Assembly: GCA_005768755.1 (NCBI GenBank) | Contig: VAFL01000008.1 | Location: 62,001-126,000, forward strand | DNA from: Paracoccus denitrificans | Lineage (GTDB): Bacteria > Pseudomonadota > Alphaproteobacteria > Rhodobacterales > Rhodobacteraceae | Length of the DNA: 64,000 nucleotides | Direction of reading: 5' to 3' | Part shown: positions 40,775 to 48,923 of the stretch, piece after piece | Layout of the letters: each line of letters starts with the position of its first letter | Numbering within the stretch: the stretch's first letter is position 1 | The notes under the pieces: generated by a model | Database searches by the model: none | What the model was told of the DNA's origin: nothing | Seen by the model: only the letters and a program-made list of their open reading frames with translations | Translations under genes and position numbers: made by a program

Positions 40775-41893
40775 TCACGTCTCCGAAATTGCACGCGTTT
40801 CGACGACTGACAGCCCGTAAGCGTCAAGTCCCACGATTTTCAGCGGTCTGGTGTTCGTCAGCAGGATCAGCTCTTGCAGACCGAGTGCGGACAGGATTTG
40901 CGCACCGAGTCCATATTGGCGCAGCGTGTGCGGGTTCGCCTCTTCCTCGGCGACAAGCCGTTTGCTGAGATCGCGGATCAGCACGACGACGCCCCTGCCC
41001 TCATTCGCAATCATGCGCATTGCGGCAGGCAGATCGCCTGCGCCATCGCGGTCGACGCCCAGCACATCATGCAGCGGGCTAAGTGCATGCATGCGCACCA
41101 TGACGGGGCCAGGCGCCGCCAGATCACCTTTTGACAGCACGATATGTTCGGACCCTTGGGTTTCATCTGCGAAAACCCGCATCATCCAGTCGCCGCCATA
41201 GGACGAGTGAACCGTTCGCTGCGCACGCTCTGCGATCAGATTATCGTGGCGGCGACGGTAGGCGATGAGGTCGCTGATCGTGCCGATCTTCAAACCGTGA
41301 CGCTGCGCAAATGCGATCAGGTCGGGCAACCGGGCCATCGTCCCATCCTCGTTCATGATCTCGCAGATCACGCCAGAGGCGTTCAGCCCTGCCAGCCGGG
41401 CGATATCGACGGCCGCCTCGGTATGTCCGGCACGGACCAGAACGCCGCCATCGCGGGCGCGCAACGGAAAAACGTGACCGGGTGACGCAATATCAGACTG
41501 GCCCTTGGTTGGATCAATGGCAACCGCAACCGTGCGCGACCGATCATGGGCCGAAATTCCCGTCGTCACACCTTCGCGCGCTTCGATCGACATGGTGAAC
41601 GCAGTTTCGTGCCGGCTGGAATTGCGCGGCGACATCAGCGGCAGGCCAAGCGCGTCGATCCGTTGTCCCGGCAAGGCAAGGCAGATCAGTCCGCGGCCAT
41701 GCGTGGCCATGAAATTAATCGCATCAGGCGTGGCCATCTGCGCGGGAATGACCAGATCGCCTTCGTTCTCGCGGTCTTCGTGATCGACCAGAATGCACAT
41801 CCGGCCGTTGCGTGCATCCTCGATGATATCCTCGATGCTGGAGATCGCGTCGGACCAATCACGCTCGACAGGTCCCGGCTTTTCATATTGCAT
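40775..41893 (-). CDS. ribB: DHBP synthase with degenerate GTP cyclohydrolase II domain (RibBX type)
   Basis: A 372-residue protein. The N-terminal half (about 1-205) is an intact 3,4-dihydroxy-2-butanone 4-phosphate synthase with DHEDRENEGDLVI, HETAFTMSIEAREGVTTGIS and RAGHTEAAVDIARLAG. The C-terminal half keeps the cyclohydrolase II fold outline but lacks the zinc-binding cysteine motif: the site reads RMHALSPLHDVLGVDRDGAG where CHSxCxTGD...CDCG is expected. This matches the RibBX variant described in Proteobacteria, in which a separate RibA supplies the activity. No FMN riboswitch is seen upstream. Confidence 0.93.
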   Translation of the reverse strand: MQYEKPGPVERDWSDAISSIEDIIEDARNGRMCILVDHEDRENEGDLVIPAQMATPDAINFMATHGRGLICLALPGQRIDALGLPLMSPRNSSRHETAFTMSIEAREGVTTGISAHDRSRTVAVAIDPTKGQSDIASPGHVFPLRARDGGVLVRAGHTEAAVDIARLAGLNASGVICEIMNEDGTMARLPDLIAFAQRHGLKIGTISDLIAYRRRHDNLIAERAQRTVHSSYGGDWMMRVFADETQGSEHIVLSKGDLAAPGPVMVRMHALSPLHDVLGVDRDGAGDLPAAMRMIANEGRGVVVLIRDLSKRLVAEEEANPHTLRQYGLGAQILSALGLQELILLTNTRPLKIVGLDAYGLSVVETRAISET

Positions 41894-42100
41894 CGGTTCC
41901 ACCTTCCTGATCCGAAAACGATTCTGCCCCAGCAAGTGTATGACCTGCCTCCCCCTGGCGCGCAATGTTGCAGGGCGGGACTGGTGCAGGCGACGCAGCG
42001 TGTGGCCGGCTCAGAAAGCGGTGGATCCGATCAACCGGTGACGGTGACCGGAGCACCGCAAAGAAGGATTCGAGGGCCAGGGAAGCGATCGGCCGTCACG

Positions 42101-42610
42101 TCAGAACAGTTCAACGTCGCCGGACGGTGCGGCGACTGGCGCCGTCTCGACAATATTCTGCTGGATCAGCTCCTCGGTGGCGCGCCCGGTGGCGGGCCAG
42201 AAGTTGATCCGCCGCGCCTGCGTCCCGCCGACCGAGCATGTCATGACGCGCATCCCCTCGGCGCGAAGAAAGCTGATCGCGAATTCCGCATTTCGCTGGC
42301 CCACATTCCCAAGTCCGGCGACCATGCGAGCACCGCCGAACACATGCGCGCGCAGGCGACAACGATTTGCCCCCAGCTTCAGCAGGCCGTTGATCAGCAG
42401 TTCCATTGCGTTCACGCCATAACTGGCGGAATGCGTGGCCCCTGACCGCCCTTGCGCAAGCAGGAAATGGTTCATGCCACCTGCCCCGCTGACAGGGTCA
42501 TGCAGACAGACCGAGATGCACGACCCCAGCACCGTGGTCATGCAGCAATCCGCATCACCCTGCGCAGTTTCATACTGGCCCTGAATGATATGGCGGCGCT
42601 TGATCGTCAT
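42101..42610 (-). CDS. cheD: Chemoreceptor glutamine deamidase CheD
   Basis: A 169-residue CheD. The catalytic Cys and His lie in TVLGSCISVCLHDPVSGAGG and MNHFLLA; the rest follows the family (NAMELLINGLLKLGA, AHVFGGARM). It deamidates glutamines of chemoreceptors. The start overlaps the cheB stop by four bases. Confidence 0.95.
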   Translation of the reverse strand: MTIKRRHIIQGQYETAQGDADCCMTTVLGSCISVCLHDPVSGAGGMNHFLLAQGRSGATHSASYGVNAMELLINGLLKLGANRCRLRAHVFGGARMVAGLGNVGQRNAEFAISFLRAEGMRVMTCSVGGTQARRINFWPATGRATEELIQQNIVETAPVAAPSGDVELF

Positions 42611-43653
42611 CGGGCGGCCCGTACGGGTTTGCTTCTGCGGTCTGTCGCCGAAAGCAGTTCGGGGCCGATGGCTTCCAGTGGAACAAGCCGATCCACACCG
42701 CCGTTTTCCCACGCCACCCGCGGCATCCCCCAGACCACCGAACTGGCCTCGTCCTGGGCAAGACAAAGTGCACCGCGTCTGCGCAATGATACCATGGCAC
42801 GCGCGCCATCGGCGCCCATGCCCGTCAGCAGGATCGCGACCATCCTTTCGGCGATCGGAAGTGCTGAATCGAACAGAACGTCGACGGACGGCCGGTGCCC
42901 GCTGACCTTTTCCATCGCAAGCAGCTGACAATGGGGACGCAGACCGGTTGCGACTGTCAGGTGCCGATCGCCGCCGGGGGCAATCAGCACCACACCCTGC
43001 TGCAGTGGCATCTGGTCCTCTGCCAGACGGATCTTCGGTGCAAACCGGCTGTCCATGCGTTGGGCGAAACTGGCGAGGAACCCTTCCGGCATATGCTGGG
43101 TCACGAGGATCGGCGGGCAGTTTTCCGGCAGGTGGCCAAAGACATGTTCCAGGGCATCGACCCCACCCGTGGAGGATCCGATCAGCACCAGCTTCTTGTT
43201 CCAGTCGAAATCCTTCACAGCGCCGACCCGCGCCGGTGTCCTGTCGGACCGGCGCGTCACATTGGCAGTTGCTGCCCCACAGATCAGCGCGGGCAAGTCT
43301 GCAAACGCGTTCCCAGCCTGTTCACGCGTCGGCTTGCCAACGCATTCGATGGCGCCACGCGACAGTGCCTCGATCGCGGCGGCGCTGCCTTTCTGTGTTT
43401 CGCTTGAGATCATGATAACCGGCATCGGCCGGGTCCGCATCAACTCGCGCAGGAAGTCCAGGCCCGACAGCCCGGGCATCTCGACATCAAGTGTCAGGAC
43501 GTCCGGCGAGAGGCGCGCGATTTCGCCCCGCGCTTCATCGGCGTCAGAGGCTTCGCCCACCACCTCGATCCTGGGATCAGCGCGCAGCCGGAAGCGCAGC
43601 AAGTGGCGCATCGTCGATGAATCGTCGACGATCAAAACCCGCACCGGCTTCAT
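42607..43653 (-). CDS. cheB: Chemotaxis response regulator/methylesterase CheB
   Basis: A 348-residue protein: a receiver domain (residues 1-120; VRVLIVDDSSTMR, phosphoacceptor Asp in TLDVEMPGLSG) and a methylesterase domain with catalytic Ser in LIGSSTGG, His in VTQHMPEGF and Asp in LTGMGADGA. It demethylates chemoreceptors when phosphorylated by CheA. The ATG at 43653 fits the family N-terminus. No cheA, cheR or receptor gene is in the window. Confidence 0.96.
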   Translation of the reverse strand: MKPVRVLIVDDSSTMRHLLRFRLRADPRIEVVGEASDADEARGEIARLSPDVLTLDVEMPGLSGLDFLRELMRTRPMPVIMISSETQKGSAAAIEALSRGAIECVGKPTREQAGNAFADLPALICGAATANVTRRSDRTPARVGAVKDFDWNKKLVLIGSSTGGVDALEHVFGHLPENCPPILVTQHMPEGFLASFAQRMDSRFAPKIRLAEDQMPLQQGVVLIAPGGDRHLTVATGLRPHCQLLAMEKVSGHRPSVDVLFDSALPIAERMVAILLTGMGADGARAMVSLRRRGALCLAQDEASSVVWGMPRVAWENGGVDRLVPLEAIGPELLSATDRRSKPVRAAR

Positions 43654-43760
43654 TTTCGCCCCCGTGAACCGCCGCATATGGGTCCGTTCATGCGCAACTC
43701 CCATTCTTCTTCAGATGCGGAGATTGGCAAAGAGGTGTGAAAATCCCCTTAACGTCGACT

Positions 43761-44510
43761 TCAGCCCTGCCAGCGACCCCACAGGGCGAGCGCCGTATAT
43801 GCGTATTTTACAGAGAATTCAGATATCTGGACTGCTTTGCCATCCCTGATCGCCCGTAACTTGCGCCGCGCGCCGGCACCGGCGAACAGTGCGGGGGCTG
43901 CACGGCGTGGCGGCCGCGGCCTTGCCCTGCGCGCCGAATCGAGTGCCGCGAGGCCTGGGGCAGCCAGATCCGCCAGACGCGCAGGCGAATCGTCTTCAAG
44001 TCCCAGATGCAGCGCACGAAGGGACGGGTATGCGCCAAGCCAGGCGGCAAGCCCTGCCCCGCGCGCCTGATTGGCAATCAACTGCTCCTGTCCGGTCAGC
44101 CCACAGGCCTGTGCAGCCAGCCGCATCAGCGTCCCGGTGCAGCCGTCGATGTAATTCAGAACCGCGACCTCTGACTGAAATGCTTCGCGCATGGCATCAT
44201 GGCGGCGCGCCTCGATCAATTTCACCAAAGGCGCTATCGCTGGCCCCCAGGCCGCGAAAAGCGGCGTCGCGACATCATGGCGCAGGGGCGCGCTTCCTTC
44301 CGACATGGCGCCGATCTGATCGGCCCACCATTGCAACCGCATCTGAGCGATCAACGGTTCTTTCGATGCAAGTGCGGCTTGCGCGATCTCCAGATTGGCG
44401 GCGTAAAGCGTGGCCAGGCGACCACGATCGCGTGGTTCGGCCGCCAGAACGCAGGCGAATCGATCAGGGTCGGCGTCGCGCAACAGCTCCGCGCAATGAT
44501 CGGGTGTCAC
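43761..44510 (-). CDS. Squalene/phytoene synthase-like protein lacking Asp-rich motifs
   Basis: A 249-residue helical protein of the isoprenoid synthase (squalene/phytoene synthase) superfamily. The region matching the first Asp-rich motif reads MRLQWWADQIGAM and the second (normally NILRDVxED) reads GLAAWLGAYPSLR, so neither DxxxD site is present. It resembles the NDUFAF6-type branch, linked in mitochondria to complex I assembly, rather than a prenyl-diphosphate condensing enzyme. It starts with GTG overlapping the cimA stop (GTGA). Confidence 0.75.
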   Translation of the reverse strand: MTPDHCAELLRDADPDRFACVLAAEPRDRGRLATLYAANLEIAQAALASKEPLIAQMRLQWWADQIGAMSEGSAPLRHDVATPLFAAWGPAIAPLVKLIEARRHDAMREAFQSEVAVLNYIDGCTGTLMRLAAQACGLTGQEQLIANQARGAGLAAWLGAYPSLRALHLGLEDDSPARLADLAAPGLAALDSARRARPRPPRRAAPALFAGAGARRKLRAIRDGKAVQISEFSVKYAYTALALWGRWQG

Positions 44511-46120
44511 GGCGTCGCACCGTCGCGGATCAGTTTCCAGATGATGCCGTCCTGCAGCGCCTCGAAACTGGCATCGACCAGGTTGGGCGAGACGCCCACG
44601 GTGGACCACCGCAGGCCCTGCCCGTCCTCGAAATCAATGGTCACACGCGTCACCGCCTCGACCCCGCCGCCTGTGATACGAACGCGGAAATCCACCAGAT
44701 GCGTGTCATCGATGCTGGCCTGATACGGTCCCAGATCCTTGCCGAGCGCATTCCAAAGCGCATTTACCGCGCCCCGATCCTCCCCCTGTGCCTGCCCGAG
44801 CGATTCGCTGACCGACATCATCTGTTGTCCGCGCAACTGGACGACCACCACGGCCTCCGAGGCCGAAACCTGTTGCCCCAGGGCGTTGCGGCGGCGTTCG
44901 ACGATAACTCGGTAACGCTCGACCTCGAAGAAACGTGGAAGCTGATTCAGGTGGCGCCGGGCGAGAAGTTCGAAACTGGCCTGCGCCACGTCATAGGCGA
45001 AGCCCTGATCTTCCCGCGCCTTCACATCGGTCAGGATCGCAGCAAGGTCCGCGCCCTCGGGTATCTCCAGCCCGGCCTCGCGCAGGCGGGCGCGCAGGTT
45101 CGACTGGCCCGCCTGATTGGACATAGGAATGACGCGCGCGTTGCCGACGGTATCTGGTACAACATGTTCATATGTCGTCGGATTTTTGATGATTGCGCTG
45201 GCGTGAAGCCCGGCCTTGTGTGCGAATGCCGAGGGTCCGACATAGGGCGAATTGATCGCCGGCGCGCGGTTCAGGATTTCGTCCAGCCGCCGCGATGTCT
45301 GGGTCAGCGACTTCAGCGCCTGCGCGCTGATCTGCGGGACAAGGGCCGCGAGTTCCGGCTTCAGCGCCAGTGTCGCAATCAGCGTCGTCAGGTTGGCGTT
45401 CCCGCAGCGTTCGCCCAGCCCGTTCAACGTGCCCTGTACCTGCCGTACCCCGGCCCGAATGGCGGCGAGGCTGCCCGCAACCGCCATGCCGGTGTCGTCA
45501 TGGGTATGAATGCCAAGCCGGTCGCCGGGGATGCCAGACGCAATCACCTCGGCCACAATCGCCTCGATCTCATGGGGCAACGTGCCGCCATTGGTGTCGC
45601 ACAGCACAACCCAACGCGCGCCCGCATCGCGCGCGGCGATGAGGCATTGCAGTGCGTAATCCCGGTTCGCCTTCCAGCCATCAAAGAAATGTTCGGCGTC
45701 AAACAGCGCCTCGCGACCCTGCGCCACGATATGGGCCAGCGAGGCGGAGATATTGTCGAGGTTTTCGTCCAGCGTGATGCCAAGCGCTTCGCGGACGTGG
45801 AAGTCATGCGTCTTGCCGACCAGACAGACGCTTTCGGTCCCGGCATTCAGCACCGCCGCCAGCACCTCGTCATTCCCGGCAGAGCGCCCTGCCCGCTTCG
45901 TCATCCCGAAGGCGGTCAGCGTGGCGCGGGTCTTCGGCGGATTGTCGAAGAAGTCGGAGTCGGTCGGGTTCGCGCCGGGCCAGCCGCCCTCGATATAATC
46001 CACCCCGAGCGCGTTGAGCATCTGTGCAATTTCGATCTTCTCGCTGGCAGAGAACTGAACGCCCTGAGTCTGCTGGCCGTCGCGAAGCGTGGTATCGTAG
46101 AGGTAGAGGCGATCGGTCAT
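44507..46120 (-). CDS. cimA: (R)-citramalate synthase
   Basis: A 537-residue HMGL-like enzyme that condenses acetyl-CoA and pyruvate to citramalate, the threonine-independent entry to isoleucine. Motifs: LYDTTLRDGQQTQGVQFS at the start, metal site in GIHTHDDTGMAVA, and GLGERCGNAN. The C-terminal LeuA dimer/regulatory domain (about 400-530) is present. Citramalate rather than isopropylmalate synthase is supported by the TQG of the first motif. It overlaps cysS by four bases. Confidence 0.93.
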   Translation of the reverse strand: MTDRLYLYDTTLRDGQQTQGVQFSASEKIEIAQMLNALGVDYIEGGWPGANPTDSDFFDNPPKTRATLTAFGMTKRAGRSAGNDEVLAAVLNAGTESVCLVGKTHDFHVREALGITLDENLDNISASLAHIVAQGREALFDAEHFFDGWKANRDYALQCLIAARDAGARWVVLCDTNGGTLPHEIEAIVAEVIASGIPGDRLGIHTHDDTGMAVAGSLAAIRAGVRQVQGTLNGLGERCGNANLTTLIATLALKPELAALVPQISAQALKSLTQTSRRLDEILNRAPAINSPYVGPSAFAHKAGLHASAIIKNPTTYEHVVPDTVGNARVIPMSNQAGQSNLRARLREAGLEIPEGADLAAILTDVKAREDQGFAYDVAQASFELLARRHLNQLPRFFEVERYRVIVERRRNALGQQVSASEAVVVVQLRGQQMMSVSESLGQAQGEDRGAVNALWNALGKDLGPYQASIDDTHLVDFRVRITGGGVEAVTRVTIDFEDGQGLRWSTVGVSPNLVDASFEALQDGIIWKLIRDGATP

Positions 46121-47679
46121 TGATTAGCAACCTCGCGTTCGGCGAGCTTCAAATATTGCTCCTGAATGCTGTCTGGTTCTCCCGTGGTTCCCGCATGGCT
46201 CCATTCGCCATTCAGCGTAGGATCACGGTCTACACCTCGGGCATCAGCTATCTGGTTCAACTCCTCTGGCGTCAGCATAATCTGACCGCTCAATACGCTT
46301 TTATTCAAAGCTAACCACCCAAACGGCTCATGATCATAGCTGACGCTCCACTGATCTTGACCATCTTTGCTATCCTCAACCATGACACCAGCAATGTTCA
46401 GAAAGCCCCTGATTGCGTCGGAGAGCGCGAAACGCTTGTTTTTTCGCGCATTTCGCCGCGCCAACAAAAGCAACTCGATTCGGCGCTGAATTTCATCGCT
46501 TACTTTTTGGGATGCATCCCATCCGCCGAGCTCATCCCCCAACAACCCCAGCATCCCGGCCGAGGTCCTCAACGCCGCTGCGTCCCCCGCCCGCGCCAAA
46601 TCATGCAGCGCCGCAATCGCGCCAGCCGTGTTCAGGTCATCAGCAAGCGCGGCGACGACCACGGGTGCCGGGCTGGTGGCTGGCTCGATGCCCGCTGTCA
46701 GGCCGCGCCACCTGCGCAGCGTCGCCTCGGCCTCCCGCACCTTCTCCGCCGTCCAATCCATCGGCCTGCGATAATGCGTCATCAGCAACACGAACCGGAT
46801 CACCTCGCCCGGAATGCCCTGATCCAGCAGATCACGGACGGTGAAGAAATTGCCCAGGGACTTGGACATCTTCTTGCCTTCGACCTGCAGCATCTCGTTA
46901 TGCAGCCAGACATTCGCCATCACCTGCGTGCCATGTGCGCAGCGGCTTTGGGCAATCTCATTCTCGTGATGGGGGAATTGCAGGTCGATGCCGCCGGCAT
47001 GGATGTCGAAGATGTCGCCCAGCAGTTCCGCCGACATGGCCGAGCATTCGATATGCCAGCCGGGACGGCCATGACCCCATGGCGACTCCCAGCCCGGCTG
47101 ATCGCCCGTCGAGGGCTTCCATAGAACGAAATCCATCGGATCACGCTTGTAGGGCGCGACCTCGACCCGCGCACCGGCAATCATGTCGTCCAGCGAGCGG
47201 CCCGACAGCTTGCCGTATTCGGGGAACTTGCGGACCTCGAACAGGACATGCCCCTCGGCCGCATAGGCAAAACCCTTCTCGATCAGATCATCGATCATGG
47301 TGATCATCTGGCCGATATAGTCAGTCGCACGCGGCTCTTGCGTGGGCCGAATTGCGCCAAGCGCGTCCATGTCGTCGTGATACCAGCCGATGGTCTCCTC
47401 GGTAATGTCGCGGATCGGGCGGCCCGTTTCAGCGGCGCGGGCATTGATCTTATCATCAACGTCGGTGAAGTTTCGCACGTAAGTCACGGCATCATCGCCA
47501 TAAACATGGCGCAGCAGCCGGAACAGCACGTCGAAAACCACCACCGGGCGCGCGTTCCCAAGATGCGCGCGGTCATAGACGGTCGGGCCGCAGGCATAGA
47601 CGCGGATGTTCTTCGGATCGATCGGCTCGAACCGTTCCTTTGTCCGGGTGCGTGTGTTGGTCAGGCTGATGTCGACCAT
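46117..47679 (-). CDS. cysS: Cysteinyl-tRNA synthetase
   Basis: A 520-residue class I synthetase. HIGH-type motif in ACGPTVYDRAHLGNARP, zinc ligands in that Cys, WHIECSAMS and the HHENE block, and KMSKSLGN. The family usually ends near 460 residues with VEDSKDGxxW; here about 70 further residues follow (from YDHEPFGWLALNKSV), encoded by DNA that is visibly less GC-rich than its surroundings (about 46120-46400). The extra tail has no recognised domain. It heads the cysS-cimA unit. Confidence 0.95.
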   Translation of the reverse strand: MVDISLTNTRTRTKERFEPIDPKNIRVYACGPTVYDRAHLGNARPVVVFDVLFRLLRHVYGDDAVTYVRNFTDVDDKINARAAETGRPIRDITEETIGWYHDDMDALGAIRPTQEPRATDYIGQMITMIDDLIEKGFAYAAEGHVLFEVRKFPEYGKLSGRSLDDMIAGARVEVAPYKRDPMDFVLWKPSTGDQPGWESPWGHGRPGWHIECSAMSAELLGDIFDIHAGGIDLQFPHHENEIAQSRCAHGTQVMANVWLHNEMLQVEGKKMSKSLGNFFTVRDLLDQGIPGEVIRFVLLMTHYRRPMDWTAEKVREAEATLRRWRGLTAGIEPATSPAPVVVAALADDLNTAGAIAALHDLARAGDAAALRTSAGMLGLLGDELGGWDASQKVSDEIQRRIELLLLARRNARKNKRFALSDAIRGFLNIAGVMVEDSKDGQDQWSVSYDHEPFGWLALNKSVLSGQIMLTPEELNQIADARGVDRDPTLNGEWSHAGTTGEPDSIQEQYLKLAEREVANQ

Positions 47680-47912
47680 GAAGTCCCCCTGGCGGGACCT
47701 GCTTGCAGCATTCAGCCCCGCACGTAATGCGTCAGCGGATAATGCAGCAGATGGTGCGGCTTGCGAACATGGCGCAGACTTAGACCATCACGGTGACGCT
47801 GCCAAGGGCCGGACATGCTTGCGCAATCATTTCGCGTTAGCGCCCACAGGCTTGCCCCGATTTGGGCGCGCGCCTATGCAGGCGGTAACATCAGTTTCAA
47901 AAGGACCTCGCC

Positions 47913-48878
47913 ATGGCCGACAAGACGGATTTCAACGACCGCATGCTTTCACTGGGTCTTGCCCGCGTATCAGAGGCGGCGGCCCACGCCTCGGCCACGC
48001 TGATCGGACGCGGCGACGAAAAGGCCGCCGATCAGGCTGCGGTGAATGCCATGCGCGACCAATTGAACAAGCTGGACATCAAGGGCGTCGTGGTCATCGG
48101 CGAAGGCGAGCGGGACGAGGCCCCGATGCTGTTCATCGGCGAGGAAGTCGGTTCCGGCACCGGGCCGGATGTTGACATCGCACTTGACCCGCTGGAAGGC
48201 ACGACGCTGACCGCGAAGGACATGCCGAACGCCCTGACCGTGATCGCAATGGCCCCCCGCGGCACGCTGCTGCACGCGCCTGATGTCTACATGGACAAGT
48301 TGGCGATCGGGCCGGGTTATGACAAGGATGTGGTCAGCCTGGACATGACCCCGACCCAGCGGGTCGAGGCTTTGGCGAAGGCGCAGGGCGTAAAGCCGTC
48401 CGACATAACCGTCTGCATCCTGGAACGCCCCCGCCACGAAGACCTGATCGCCGAGGTCCGCGCCACCGGCGCCGCGATCCGTCTGATTACCGACGGTGAT
48501 GTGGCTGGCGTGATGCACTGCGCCGAGCCGGAACTGACCGGCATCGACATGTATATGGGCGCGGGCGGCGCACCCGAGGGTGTTCTGGCCGCATCGGCGC
48601 TGAAATGCATGGGCGGGCAGATGTGGGGGCGGCTGCTGTTTCGCAACGATGACGAACGCGGACGCGCGACGAAGGCAGGCATCACCGATTTCGACCGCAT
48701 CTATTCGCGCGACGACATGGTGACGGCAGATGTGATCTTTTCGGCCACCGGCGTCACCAACGGCTCGATCGTGCGCGGCGTCAAGCGCGAACCGAAATAC
48801 CTGGAGACCGAAACCATCCTCATGCGCTCGAAAACCGGTTCGGTCCGCCGGATGATCTATCGCAACCCGATCCGCTAG
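47913..48878 (+). CDS. glpX: Fructose-1,6-bisphosphatase class II
   Basis: A 321-residue GlpX-type phosphatase of gluconeogenesis and the Calvin cycle. Metal and substrate motifs are VVIGEGERDEAPML, DIALDPLEGTT and ITDGDVAGVM. AAAGGA is eight bases before the ATG. The upstream gap from cysS (233 bases, divergent) shows no gene. Confidence 0.96.
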   Translation: MADKTDFNDRMLSLGLARVSEAAAHASATLIGRGDEKAADQAAVNAMRDQLNKLDIKGVVVIGEGERDEAPMLFIGEEVGSGTGPDVDIALDPLEGTTLTAKDMPNALTVIAMAPRGTLLHAPDVYMDKLAIGPGYDKDVVSLDMTPTQRVEALAKAQGVKPSDITVCILERPRHEDLIAEVRATGAAIRLITDGDVAGVMHCAEPELTGIDMYMGAGGAPEGVLAASALKCMGGQMWGRLLFRNDDERGRATKAGITDFDRIYSRDDMVTADVIFSATGVTNGSIVRGVKREPKYLETETILMRSKTGSVRRMIYRNPIR

Positions 48879-48923
48879 GACGGTGGGCTTGCAAGCGGCG
48901 CGCGACTGACGCAGAACCCTGCC

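Noticed and set aside
41894..42100. FMN riboswitch upstream of ribBX
   Set aside because: The 207 bases do not contain the conserved RFN-element blocks or an obvious multi-stem junction.
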